Positions 25,410 to 32,488 of a DNA stretch of 64,000 nucleotides are shown one piece after another. The notes under the pieces are model-generated. The model was not told where the DNA came from. It ran no database searches and saw only the letters and a list, made by a program, of their open reading frames with translations. Source of the DNA: Syntrophales bacterium (GTDB lineage Bacteria > Desulfobacterota > Syntrophia > Syntrophales > PHBD01); NCBI GenBank assembly GCA_035363115.1, contig DAOSEM010000007.1:134611-198610 (forward strand), given 5' to 3'. The position numbers and the translations under genes are program-made. Each line of letters begins with the position of its first letter. The first letter of the stretch is position 1.

Positions 25410-27290
25410 TCAATCCAGGATCTCTTGCCGGCCCGCCAGGTCCGCAACCGAATCCTCCTTTAAGGTGCCGAGCCTTCCCTCCAGGCACCGCTCCACCGCC
25501 TGCAGTGCGTCGCGTCCTGCCAGGGCCGCCGACTGGATCACGTAGTCGGCCCCGGCGGCCAGGAGTTCCCGGGCCTGCTGGGACCCTTCCGCCGTCAGGA
25601 TGACAGCCGCCTTCGGACACATCCCCTTGAGGATATGCAGCAGGCGGAGGTTGCTGGTTCCCTTGAGAATGCTGTCGGGGATCGAGCATAGAACCACCCG
25701 GGCATGGTGGATGCCCGCGTGATGAAGCGTGTCCAGGTGGCTGATGTCGCCGTAGACGCAGGGGATTCCCATTCTATCCAGCCGTTCCTTGACTACGGGG
25801 TTGAAGTCGATGACCTCGATCTTCTTCATGAGATGGGGCGACTTCCTTGCCGCCTCGTCCAGAAAGGCGCTGGCATTCCGGAAGAATCCCAGCACCACGA
25901 CCGGGTGGACCGCCTCCCCTTCCGGTTCCTCCTCCCCGCCGCCCACGTCCTTCAGGCCGATCAGCGTCAGCAGGCGGCTTACCCGGTCTTGAAGCGGGTG
26001 GCTGTACTGGATTGCGTAGGTGGATGCCACCGCCAGGATGGCAAACACCCAGATCACCGGCGTGACGGTCTCCTTCGGGATGTGCCCGAAACCGATTCCG
26101 AGAGTAAGGATAACAAGGGAAAACTCGCTGATCTGGCTCAGGTTGATCGTGGAGAGGAGCGACACACGGTGGCCCGCACGGAGGGGATAGAGAATGCCGA
26201 AGACGCTCATGAATCGGACAAACACCGCCACGGCGGCCAGGGCGAGGGCCATGATGATCATGTCCACGTTGGGCCAGGGGATCTGCATGCCCAGGGCGAC
26301 AAAAAACAGGGTGATGAAGAAGTCCCGTATGCTCACCACCCGGGCGACCACCTCCAGGTTATAGGGAAATGTCGCCAGGGACACCCCGGCAATGAGGGCG
26401 CCCATTTCCATGGAGAGCCCGACCCGGGGGTGATCCGCCACGAGGGCCACCAGGAAGCACCAGCCCAGGCTCATGACGACCACCAGCTCGGGGATCTTGG
26501 CCACCGACCGGAACATCCGGGGCAGAAGATACTTGCTTGCGCCGAATGATGCCGCCACGAGGACCGCGCCGGTTGCGAATGTCCGGACGATGTTCGGCAC
26601 ATCGGGATTGGCCAGGTTCGGCTGAACGGCAAGCACGATGATGGCCCACACGTCCTGAAAGACCAGGATTCCCACGGTGATGCGGCCCGCCAGCGTGTCC
26701 ATCTCGAATTTGTCGTAGAGGAGCTTCACCACGATCATCGTGCTGCTGATGGCGATGGCCACGGAGAAATACAGTTTCGCGAAACCGCCCTGTGCCAGGG
26801 AGACCCCCATCCCCTCCAGAAGCGTGAAGACGCCGTATCCGAACCCGAGGCTGAGGGGAAACTGCAGAAGACCGGGCAGGAGGACCAGCCGGCCCGAGGA
26901 CAGCATCTTGTGGAGGTCGATCTCAAGGCCGATCATGAACAGGAGCAGGATCAGGCCGATCTCCGAGACGGTGACGATATCCGCGTGGCCGGCGATCAGC
27001 GCGAAGCCGACGGGACCGATGAGTACCCCTGCCAGGATATGTCCCAGGATCACCGGCTGGCGGAGCAGCCTCATCAGGAGCCCCATGGCGCTGGCGCCGA
27101 TCATGCACATGGCGATGTTGGCGATGACGCCGTGACCGCCGCCGGCTCCCTCCGCCGCTGTTGCCAGGGAGGGAAGCATCCATTCCGCTGCCAGCAGAAG
27201 AGCAAGCCAGCAGAGAATTGCCGTCGGGACAGCGCTGGTTCCGGTCGGCGGGCACGGTTGGAATCGAGGTGCGAAGGGGGGGCGGCTCAT
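25410..27290 (-). CDS. Kef-type cation:proton antiporter (CPA2) with C-terminal RCK/TrkA-N domain
   Basis: From the ATG at 27290 the protein has 626 residues. The membrane half has about 12-13 segments with the CPA2 blocks HILAGVLIGPVGFALI and EIGLILLLFMIGLEID, and QDVWAIIVLA. The cytosolic half is a Rossmann TrkA-N domain (VVVLGFFRNASAFLDEAAR, VIDFNPVVKERL, YGDISH). It exports K+ or Na+ in exchange for H+, gated by the nucleotide-binding domain. The glycine loop GFFRNA is less canonical than GxGxxG, so ligand binding may differ. Its start overlaps the zinc-ribbon stop (ATGA), so translation is coupled. Confidence 0.92.
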   Translation of the reverse strand: MSRPPFAPRFQPCPPTGTSAVPTAILCWLALLLAAEWMLPSLATAAEGAGGGHGVIANIAMCMIGASAMGLLMRLLRQPVILGHILAGVLIGPVGFALIAGHADIVTVSEIGLILLLFMIGLEIDLHKMLSSGRLVLLPGLLQFPLSLGFGYGVFTLLEGMGVSLAQGGFAKLYFSVAIAISSTMIVVKLLYDKFEMDTLAGRITVGILVFQDVWAIIVLAVQPNLANPDVPNIVRTFATGAVLVAASFGASKYLLPRMFRSVAKIPELVVVMSLGWCFLVALVADHPRVGLSMEMGALIAGVSLATFPYNLEVVARVVSIRDFFITLFFVALGMQIPWPNVDMIIMALALAAVAVFVRFMSVFGILYPLRAGHRVSLLSTINLSQISEFSLVILTLGIGFGHIPKETVTPVIWVFAILAVASTYAIQYSHPLQDRVSRLLTLIGLKDVGGGEEEPEGEAVHPVVVLGFFRNASAFLDEAARKSPHLMKKIEVIDFNPVVKERLDRMGIPCVYGDISHLDTLHHAGIHHARVVLCSIPDSILKGTSNLRLLHILKGMCPKAAVILTAEGSQQARELLAAGADYVIQSAALAGRDALQAVERCLEGRLGTLKEDSVADLAGRQEILD

Positions 27291-27439
27291 GGCTTTTTCG
27301 GGGGTATATCGGCTTTGCAGAAACGGCACTTTACCGTCTCACGTTCCCTGCTCTCCGGAACCACCTGGTCCCTGCTGCATTTGGGGCATCGACGTTTCAG
27401 GCGGAGGATCCTGCCGGCTGCTCCTTGAAATATGGACAT
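27287..27439 (-). CDS. Small zinc-ribbon protein, translationally coupled to the antiporter
   Basis: The 50-residue form starts at ATG 27439; an in-frame ATG at 27481 lies inside the terminator structure and is unlikely. Two cysteine pairs (CPKC and CRFC) separated by about 18 residues form a zinc ribbon. The ATGA overlap with the antiporter start indicates an operon. It may be a regulatory subunit or a translation coupler for the transporter; family unknown. Confidence 0.65.
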   Translation of the reverse strand: MSIFQGAAGRILRLKRRCPKCSRDQVVPESRERETVKCRFCKADIPPKKP

Positions 27440-27453
27440 GTTCCGGCCCTCAA

Positions 27454-27573
27454 TAAAAAAAGCGCCATGACGGTGTATCACGCCATGGCGGCCCGACCAT
27501 GCTGCATCATCCCTTCACGGCTCCGGAGGGGAGCCGTGAACCCTTTTCAAATGATGATCGATGTGTTGAAGCG
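27454..27573 (-). ncRNA. Structured leader or small RNA ending in an intrinsic terminator
   Basis: Transcribed on the minus strand from the promoter at 27580-27608, this ~120-base region contains CATCAT/ATGATG enclosing a strong 11-bp hairpin (TTCACGGCTCC / GGAGCCGTGAA, 27514-27540), then a terminator stem CGCCATG / CATGGCG (27484-27490 and 27463-27469) followed by CTTTTTTTATTG. The terminator lies just before the zinc-ribbon start. The repeated CATGG/CCATG segments allow alternative pairings. It could be an attenuator or riboswitch controlling the zinc-ribbon/antiporter operon, or a free small RNA. I recognise no known riboswitch class. Confidence 0.5.
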
Positions 27574-27579
27574 TCTCCG

Positions 27580-27608
27580 CTTATACCTTGAAGAACGTCG
27601 CCCGTCAA
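27580..27608 (-). promoter_or_regulatory. Sigma-70 promoter of the antiporter leader
   Basis: On the minus strand TTGACG (27608-27603), a 17-base spacer and TATAAG (27585-27580) match the vegetative consensus well. Transcription would start near 27573 and run into the structured leader. Confidence 0.65.
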
Positions 27609-27711
27609 CGACACAGCCCCAAAAGTAGCAGAAATCGGCCACCAGGTGTGGTACACAAATGTCAGGGAAGGAGATGATCCCCGCCCGTTTGATCTCTCAG
27701 GAGGCTACGCA

Positions 27712-28245
27712 ATGAAACACTTGGCCATGTTCGTGACGGGTATCCTGATCCTGTCATGCCTGACCGCTTGCAACAGGGAAGAGGCGAAAGTCACGCAGGC
27801 CGCATCGGAGAGCTCGTTTGATGCAAGCGTGCTCACGGTGAAGCAGGCGGATTTCAGAAAGGTGCGAGGCCAGGTCCTCTACGTCCCCATCTATTCCAAC
27901 CTCCCCCGCGATGAGAGGAAGATGTTCGATGTGAGCGCCTTCATCGCCATCCACAACACGGACCTGGATCATCGGATCCGGATCACGAAGGTGCTGTACT
28001 TCAACAACGACGGGAAGCTTGTGAAGGACTTCACCCCGCCGAGCCTGTACCTGGAGCCCCTGGGGGCCACAAACTTCTTCATCCCAAAGAGCGACCAGAG
28101 CGGTACGGGAGCGAACTTCCTCGTGGAATGGGTGTCGGAGACGCCGGTACGTGAACCCCTGATAGAATCCGTGATGATCAATCTCGAGACGCATCACTCT
28201 TTCGCTTTTCAGAGCAGGGGCCACGTCGTCCGGGAAAGGCAATAA
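27712..28245 (+). CDS. DUF3124-like lipoprotein
   Basis: The ATG at 27712 follows CAGGAGG and begins a 177-residue protein with a lipoprotein signal (MKHLAMFVTGILILSCLTAC; lipobox LTAC, lipidated Cys 20). The body has the pattern YVPIYSNLP, FIAIHNTDLDHRIRITKVLY, SLYLEPLGATNFFIPKSD and ANFLVEW, which matches DUF3124, a family of unknown function found in cell envelopes. It is a single gene next to the mobile element and belongs to the ordinary chromosome by composition. Confidence 0.8.
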   Translation: MKHLAMFVTGILILSCLTACNREEAKVTQAASESSFDASVLTVKQADFRKVRGQVLYVPIYSNLPRDERKMFDVSAFIAIHNTDLDHRIRITKVLYFNNDGKLVKDFTPPSLYLEPLGATNFFIPKSDQSGTGANFLVEWVSETPVREPLIESVMINLETHHSFAFQSRGHVVRERQ

Positions 28246-28378
28246 TGGAATGCAGGCCGGACGGGGCGAATGACGATGCCCTCAAAGAGAGATGAAGGGG
28301 ACAAGTCGGCGTCCTGGTAGCAGAATTCGGTGACAGACTGATGCCGGGAGACGTGATCGACCGGACAATCATCACAAA

Positions 28379-28418
28379 AAAGGGGTCACAACCCGCGAGT
28401 GCGATTTGTGACCCCTTT
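28379..28418 (-). terminator. Original terminator of the tRNA-Lys gene, now at the left element border
   Basis: AAAGGGGTCACAA / TTGTGACCCCTTT forms a 13-bp stem with T-rich flanks on the minus strand. It sits directly beyond the 3' tRNA fragment at 28428-28473, where the terminator of the intact tRNA would have been before integration. A similar, weaker hairpin (GGGGTCGCA ... TGCAACCCC) lies beyond the tRNA at the right border. Confidence 0.75.
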
Positions 28419-28427
28419 CGATTTATC

Positions 28428-28473
28428 TGGTGGGACGTATCGGGATCGAACCGACGACCAACGGATTAAAAGT
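28428..28473. repeat. Left attachment site (46-bp direct repeat)
   Basis: This block is identical to 39997-40042 and corresponds to the CCA end, T arm, variable loop and anticodon arm of tRNA-Lys on the minus strand. Similarity stops abruptly after AAAAGT, which marks the recombination boundary. Confidence 0.95.
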
Positions 28474-28543
28474 TATTTCAACGGCTTAACTCTTGCTGGC
28501 TGTTGTTCCTTCCTGTTCGGTTTTGTTAGGGATTGACGCATGG

Positions 28544-28575
28544 GGGCCGTACCGTCTTCCGGGATGGTACGGCCC
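28544..28575. repeat. Hairpin inside the left element border
   Basis: GGGCCGTACC / GGTACGGCCC (28544-28553 and 28566-28575) encloses a 12-base loop. No T run follows. It precedes the short ssb-like fragment and could be part of a former leader. Confidence 0.5.
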
Positions 28576-28619
28576 GTTCCGTCTGGTCAGGTTCACAATT
28601 ACTTCACAGGGGGGCTAAC

Positions 28620-28721
28620 ATGAACAAGGTGCAGCTATCGGGACGCATGGGCAGTCAAGCATTAATTGTCAACCACCACAAAGATTTTGGTAGACATTGC
28701 AGAACGGACGTTCTATTGTGA
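28620..28721 (+). pseudogene. Possible remnant of a single-stranded DNA-binding protein gene
   Basis: A 33-codon frame begins MNKVQLSGRMG, which resembles the start of SSB proteins (MNKVxLxGRxG), after a GGGGGG-rich ribosome site. The homology ends after about 11 residues and the frame stops soon after. It looks like the 5' stub of a deleted ssb gene, a common partner of phage-type primases. The match is short, so chance similarity cannot be excluded. Confidence 0.35.
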
Positions 28722-28823
28722 TTTATGAACCAATTGAGAGCGCTGATAAGATTATTTCTTGACAAATTAGCAAGCGTATCGATACTGAAATTGATTGTTA
28801 TCACCATTCGGGAGGTGCGGGAA

Positions 28824-29264
28824 ATGGTTTCTTGCAGAGACGTCGCAAAATATTTCCTGACCCTGAATGACCCAGAGATTGGCGACCTAATCTCAAATCT
28901 AAAACTTCAAAAGCTGGTCTATTACGCCCAGGGATTCCATCTTGCCATCGAAGATGAGCCACTATTCTCAGATTCTATCGAGGCATGGGCTCATGGACCC
29001 GTCATTCCAGCACTTTATCATGATTATAAATGCTTCGCGGATGGTCCAATACCACCCCCGGATTATTTCGACGTATCTAATCTTAGCGAAGACGTAAGGT
29101 CCTTACTTGATGATGTTTATAGCGTATTCGGACAATTTTCTGCGTGGAAACTAAGGAATATGACGCACGAAGAACCTCCGTGGATTGAAGCGTGGAAGGG
29201 GGACAAGATTATTTCAAAGAAATCAATGAGATATTATTTCAAAACACTTCTTGTAAATGAGTAG
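28824..29264 (+). CDS. Panacea/SocA-like (DUF4065) antitoxin
   Basis: The ATG at 28824 with GGAGGTG upstream gives 146 residues; an in-frame ATG at 28725 lacks a ribosome site. The motifs DVAKYFLTL, ISNLKLQKLVYYAQGFHLAI, EAWAHGPVIPALYHDYK and the W-rich C-terminus (THEEPPWIEAW) define the Panacea domain (DUF4065, SocA/GepA), a domain known to neutralise many unrelated toxins. Its end overlaps the next gene by 8 bases, as in type II toxin-antitoxin operons. Base composition is more AT-rich than the chromosome, in keeping with transfer. Confidence 0.85.
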   Translation: MVSCRDVAKYFLTLNDPEIGDLISNLKLQKLVYYAQGFHLAIEDEPLFSDSIEAWAHGPVIPALYHDYKCFADGPIPPPDYFDVSNLSEDVRSLLDDVYSVFGQFSAWKLRNMTHEEPPWIEAWKGDKIISKKSMRYYFKTLLVNE

Positions 29265-29679
29265 AAAACTTCGAGAAATCCAGGGGCATGGTGGAAAGAA
29301 GATAAAGCCTTCCGTTACTCCAACCGAAGAATCACCCGACAAACTCCCTCCAATATTCTCTCTGAAAATAAGACGCGATTACTGCATTACTAATTGCACC
29401 CAAGAAGAAAGAGCTCATTTTTCAATCACATTGCATGAATTAAGCCAATCCTCTTGGGCGGATCTTCGGCAGAAAGGAAAAAGGGGCGGCTATGAGATAA
29501 TCCCCCGGAGCGCCTTGCGTCGCGGCATTCCTTCCGAAATTTCAGATGATGTTAATATAATTGCGTTCAGATTTCATGATAAAAAGCCCATGGTCGGCTA
29601 TAGAGATGCCATCAATAGGCGGATATTTCATATTCTCTGGCTTGATAGGGGATTCTCTCTTTACGATCACGGTTCTTAA
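29257..29679 (+). CDS. Putative toxin partner of the Panacea antitoxin
   Basis: This 140-residue protein starts inside the end of the antitoxin gene. The core reads IRRDYCITNCTQEERAHF, TLHELSQSSWADLRQ, IPRSALRRGIPSEI, VNIIAFRFHDKKPMVGYRD and FHILWLDRGFSLYDHG, a pattern I associate with small proteins found next to DUF4065 genes. It has no assigned enzymatic motif here. Its small size, basic composition and overlap with the antitoxin support a toxin role; the cellular target is unknown. Confidence 0.7.
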   Translation: MSRKLREIQGHGGKKIKPSVTPTEESPDKLPPIFSLKIRRDYCITNCTQEERAHFSITLHELSQSSWADLRQKGKRGGYEIIPRSALRRGIPSEISDDVNIIAFRFHDKKPMVGYRDAINRRIFHILWLDRGFSLYDHGS

Positions 29680-29726
29680 CTAAACAAGGCTGGCAATCTC
29701 TTCTAAGCACCAAACACGCCCCCCCT

Positions 29727-29742
29727 TTGCACCATGGTGCAA
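29727..29742. repeat. Perfect 16-bp palindrome in a gene-free gap
   Basis: TTGCACCATGGTGCAA lies in the ~250-base gap between the toxin and the convergent unknown gene. It could be an operator or part of a termination structure; the rest of the gap (29680-29934) holds no supported gene. Confidence 0.5.
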
Positions 29743-29934
29743 GAATCAGAACCGATTCCAGAACGCACCCTTCGCCCCCTCACCCGTCTTAACAACGATC
29801 CCGAAAAACAGCGCTAAGCATGGCCGAAGGCCGTGGAGACCGCCCCGGAGAGCAAGAGGGTAAGCGTTAGAAGAAAATGAAGGAATCAGTACAGGTGGGT
29901 GAATTTTAATCGTCGGAACAGTATTTCTTATGTC

Positions 29935-30723
29935 TTAGTTAACCGAAAGTCTAATGAAAATCCCTGTTAAGTATATAAATGACTCAACTTCAGTTTTTGA
30001 TAAATCTGGTTTCTTTTTGTTTTTCCCTTGAGCGTGCCTGAAATCGTTGGCATATGAAATATATTCCTTAAGAATCTTTTTGTAGTTTTGTGAAGCCCCA
30101 GTTTTTTTAATGAATAATTCGACATTCGCTGATAAGTCTTTGTTGTCCCTTCCGGTTACGATCATAGCCAATGCTTCTAAGGCTTCGTACATATCCGTTA
30201 TAACGTCAGAAAGCAACTCCGGACGTTTCTCTGCTTCTATGAAATGCATCAAACCTTTTTCAAAGGGCTGTAATATCGCAGAGAATTTTTCATCTGATAG
30301 CCATCGCAAATTCTCATTTACTAACTGTTCATCAAGTAGTTTCGCCCCAGTCCTAAGAAATCTGCCACTCTCCCATGTTATTCCCAAGTCAATCTCAGAT
30401 TCCTTGATAATAAGCATAATAAGTTTATCGAAATCATTTTTTTCACTACCGTATCTAGCATCTATTGATCTATAAAAAGCTTCAAGAGCTTGCAAGCAAC
30501 GATAAAAATCATTATTAATAAATATGGTAAATATAAAATTGGGGAAATAATCTTCACCAAGAAAACTTGCAGACTTCAAGCTCATCTTTTTTCTTTCAGC
30601 ATCGGTAAACCTAGTGTAGAAAAAATCGAAGAAAATAAAGTTCTTAACTCGATTTATAAAACGTCGCTTGGCTTCATCAAGATCAAGATTGATACTAAAT
30701 CTATTATGAAATTTATCGTTCAT
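29935..30723 (-). CDS. AT-rich cargo protein of unknown function
   Basis: This 262-residue protein is rich in Phe, Ile, Lys and Asn and clearly more AT-rich than everything outside the element. It has an N-terminal hydrophobic patch (FIFFDFFYTRF, IFTIFINNDFYRCLQALEAF) but no true membrane segment, and a C-terminal block KKILKEYISYANDFRHAQGK ... TEVESFIYLTGIFIRL, reminiscent of HEPN-like or abortive-infection proteins that sense or cleave RNA. That comparison is by impression. Its position among cargo next to a toxin-antitoxin pair fits an anti-phage role. Confidence 0.6.
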   Translation of the reverse strand: MNDKFHNRFSINLDLDEAKRRFINRVKNFIFFDFFYTRFTDAERKKMSLKSASFLGEDYFPNFIFTIFINNDFYRCLQALEAFYRSIDARYGSEKNDFDKLIMLIIKESEIDLGITWESGRFLRTGAKLLDEQLVNENLRWLSDEKFSAILQPFEKGLMHFIEAEKRPELLSDVITDMYEALEALAMIVTGRDNKDLSANVELFIKKTGASQNYKKILKEYISYANDFRHAQGKNKKKPDLSKTEVESFIYLTGIFIRLSVN

Positions 30724-30749
30724 AGGATTCGCGTTTCAAACATCCTAAT

Positions 30750-30935
30750 TCATTTACGTCTTTGTTGTTCCTTATGGTCCCGGTTTTGTGGAGTAAGGCT
30801 TTTCAATCCCTCCTCTATGAGTTTGCGAACAGCCTCCGCACGCGAAGGGATGCGGTTTCCGTAACGGAAGTCTTCGATCCGTTCCAGTAGTTCGTCTTCC
30901 AGGGTGATTAGCACTTTCGGTTTTTCTGTTGGCAT
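30750..30935 (-). CDS. Ribbon-helix-helix (CopG-like) DNA-binding protein
   Basis: The 61-residue form starts at the ATG at 30935. It has the RHH pattern KVLITLEDELLERIEDFRYGNRIPSRAEAVRKLIEEGL, a beta strand followed by two helices. It ends 26 bases before the unknown cargo gene starts on the same strand and is divergent from the large + strand operon, with the promoter at 30979-31007 in between. This is the position expected of a master repressor of the element; that assignment is inference. Confidence 0.8.
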   Translation of the reverse strand: MPTEKPKVLITLEDELLERIEDFRYGNRIPSRAEAVRKLIEEGLKSLTPQNRDHKEQQRRK

Positions 30936-30978
30936 AATCCCCCATACCATATCCCGACGACGGGGGCAATATTCGCTC

Positions 30979-31007
30979 TTGACTTACACCTTATGCGGGG
31001 ATATATA
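30979..31007 (+). promoter_or_regulatory. Sigma-70 promoter of the element's rightward operon
   Basis: TTGACT (30979-30984), a 17-base spacer and TATATA (31002-31007) form a near-consensus promoter directed to the right. It would transcribe the hairpin leader and the genes from 31145 onward. It lies next to the divergent RHH gene. Confidence 0.7.
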
Positions 31008-31054
31008 CATGCTATCGTATCTCCTCGATAGGGTAAATAGAAACTATTAACAAT

Positions 31055-31130
31055 CCCCGAAGATCCCCGGAGCGGCGACGCCCGGGCGGGATACCCTATC
31101 CCGGGAGAGATCTTCGGGGGTTTTAATTTT
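31055..31130 (+). promoter_or_regulatory. Attenuator-like hairpin in the operon leader
   Basis: CCCCGAAGATC (31055-31065) pairs with GATCTTCGGGG (31109-31119), and the enclosed segment has its own CCCGGG-type stem. GTTTTAATTTT follows, so the structure could terminate transcription before the AAAGGAGG of the first gene. It may make a ~110-base RNA by default and let the operon through when relieved. Confidence 0.6.
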
Positions 31131-31144
31131 CAAAGGAGGTCGCT

Positions 31145-31402
31145 ATGGGTGTGATAGCCGTACCAGCAGCAAAGATGGAAGCCATGAAGGAAAGCGCCGC
31201 GAATCTGCTTGATGCCGTCTGGAAACTGCGGGCAATGGCGACCCTGGTCTATCACGATCAGGGGCAACAACAGGGTGACTTGACCTTAGACGCATCGGCA
31301 GCCGAGGGCATTTCGCGGATTCTTGATCAGGTTGCGGACGATATCAGGGACAATTCCGACAACATTACCGATAGCATCAGGGGGTTGATGGTTCCGGAAT
31401 AG
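31145..31402 (+). CDS. Small hypothetical element protein
   Basis: This 85-residue protein follows a strong AAAGGAGG site. It is mostly helical and acidic (LLDAVWKLRAMATLVYHDQG ... GISRILDQVADDIRDNSDNI) with no recognised domain, signal or membrane segment. It is the first gene after the leader hairpin, so it may be an early regulatory product. Function unknown. Confidence 0.65.
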   Translation: MGVIAVPAAKMEAMKESAANLLDAVWKLRAMATLVYHDQGQQQGDLTLDASAAEGISRILDQVADDIRDNSDNITDSIRGLMVPE

Positions 31403-31446
31403 ACAACAGCGTCGGGACTGAAATTGCACAGAAAGGGGGTGCCGGA

Positions 31447-31839
31447 ATGAAGAAAAGATATGACGTTATAGCTGTTAAGGATGGGATCACCCAAAAAGAC
31501 GATAACGGAATGCCCGCGTTTTTCACCAAGAACGGCCAGAGGATTGTGAGTTATCACGAAACAGTGGAGGACATTGTGGGGTGTGGCCTTGAACACATCG
31601 AGACAATTTTCGATGTGATCGCGAACCCGGAGAACGACCTGGACGACAAAGATGTTAATGGGCTGGGTTACGCAGGTAAGGAATTGGTGGAAAGCCTGAC
31701 TCACAAACTTGAGCAGCACATCAAATACATCAAGGAGCACTACGGTATCATTGCAATCGAGAGGGCAACTTACAACCAGTCCGCGATGGAAGGCGGGGTG
31801 CGGTTAGCCGTCATTTTCACGCCCAAGGCCGGGGAGTAA
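31447..31839 (+). CDS. Hypothetical element protein
   Basis: This 130-residue protein (ATG at 31447, GGGGGTGCCGG upstream) starts with strand-like segments (RYDVIAVKDGITQKDDNGMP) and continues as acidic helices (EHIETIFDVIANPENDLDD, LVESLTHKLEQHIKYI). I recognise no family. Its stop is followed directly by two tRNA 3' fragments. Confidence 0.6.
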   Translation: MKKRYDVIAVKDGITQKDDNGMPAFFTKNGQRIVSYHETVEDIVGCGLEHIETIFDVIANPENDLDDKDVNGLGYAGKELVESLTHKLEQHIKYIKEHYGIIAIERATYNQSAMEGGVRLAVIFTPKAGE

Positions 31840-31920
31840 TCGGGGTGAAGGGACTTGAACCCTCAACCTCCGGGGCGACAGGATTTGAACCTGTGACATC
31901 CTGCTCCCAAAGCGGGAACG
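31840..31920 (-). pseudogene. Two tandem tRNA 3' fragments (tRNA-Pro and another tRNA)
   Basis: On the minus strand 31920-31868 reads as the 3' half of a tRNA-Pro: an anticodon arm with loop TTTGGGA (anticodon UGG, one stem mismatch), a T arm ACAGG-TTCAAAT-CCTGT and an acceptor strand CGCCCCG. Directly after it, 31867-31840 holds a second T arm (GAGGG-TTCAAGT-CCCTT) and acceptor strand CACCCCGA. Neither has a D arm or 5' acceptor strand, so neither is a functional tRNA. They look like old attachment-site scars or captured tRNA ends. Confidence 0.7.
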
Positions 31921-32082
31921 AAAGAGACAGTGATATGTAATGGGGAGGGTGGCCTTCTCCCTCCCCTTGGCAATCATAAATTGTTTGACTTATTAATGAG
32001 TTATTCGAGATATTTATTCAGATTATGCACAAGGTACGCCGGTCAGACCATTGGAACCCTACAATCAAGGAGGGAAAAGCAC

Positions 32083-32376
32083 ATGAAGAAGGTTTTCATT
32101 TCCGGTTTCGGCCTTGTCAGAGCTTTTCTTGATCAGAAGGATTTTTATCAGAGGATCATTGTGATTTTGCTTGTTGGTATCCTTACAGTTCAAATCATGA
32201 TTCTCTACCGGATGCCCCCCACTATCCACGACTTCAAATCTTCACGTCCCGAGCAGCGAATGGCAGTATCAGACAGACTTCCCGTTGTATCGATCATGGG
32301 GCAAGTTGAGGTGAGAGGGGAAGTGGAAGCCGAGATTAGCAATACATTGCCGATCCCGGTCCAAATAGAAAGATAG
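32083..32376 (+). CDS. Small single-pass membrane protein
   Basis: The ATG at 32083 follows AAGGAGGG and gives 97 residues. A transmembrane helix (FYQRIIVILLVGILTVQIMI) is followed by a ~55-residue soluble tail ending in alternating acidic strands (VEVRGEVEAEISNTLPIPVQIER). Small membrane proteins of this type occur in integrative elements and phages as superinfection or transfer factors; no family is recognised. Confidence 0.65.
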   Translation: MKKVFISGFGLVRAFLDQKDFYQRIIVILLVGILTVQIMILYRMPPTIHDFKSSRPEQRMAVSDRLPVVSIMGQVEVRGEVEAEISNTLPIPVQIER

Positions 32377-32488
32377 AAGGCAACGTTTAGATGTAGATAC
32401 AATCCGGGATAGGCTCTGCAGGCCGATAAGGCGGGCATCCTGACCCGCCTTCCCGGATTTGCATCAGGAGCGCTTCGGGAGGCGCAAC

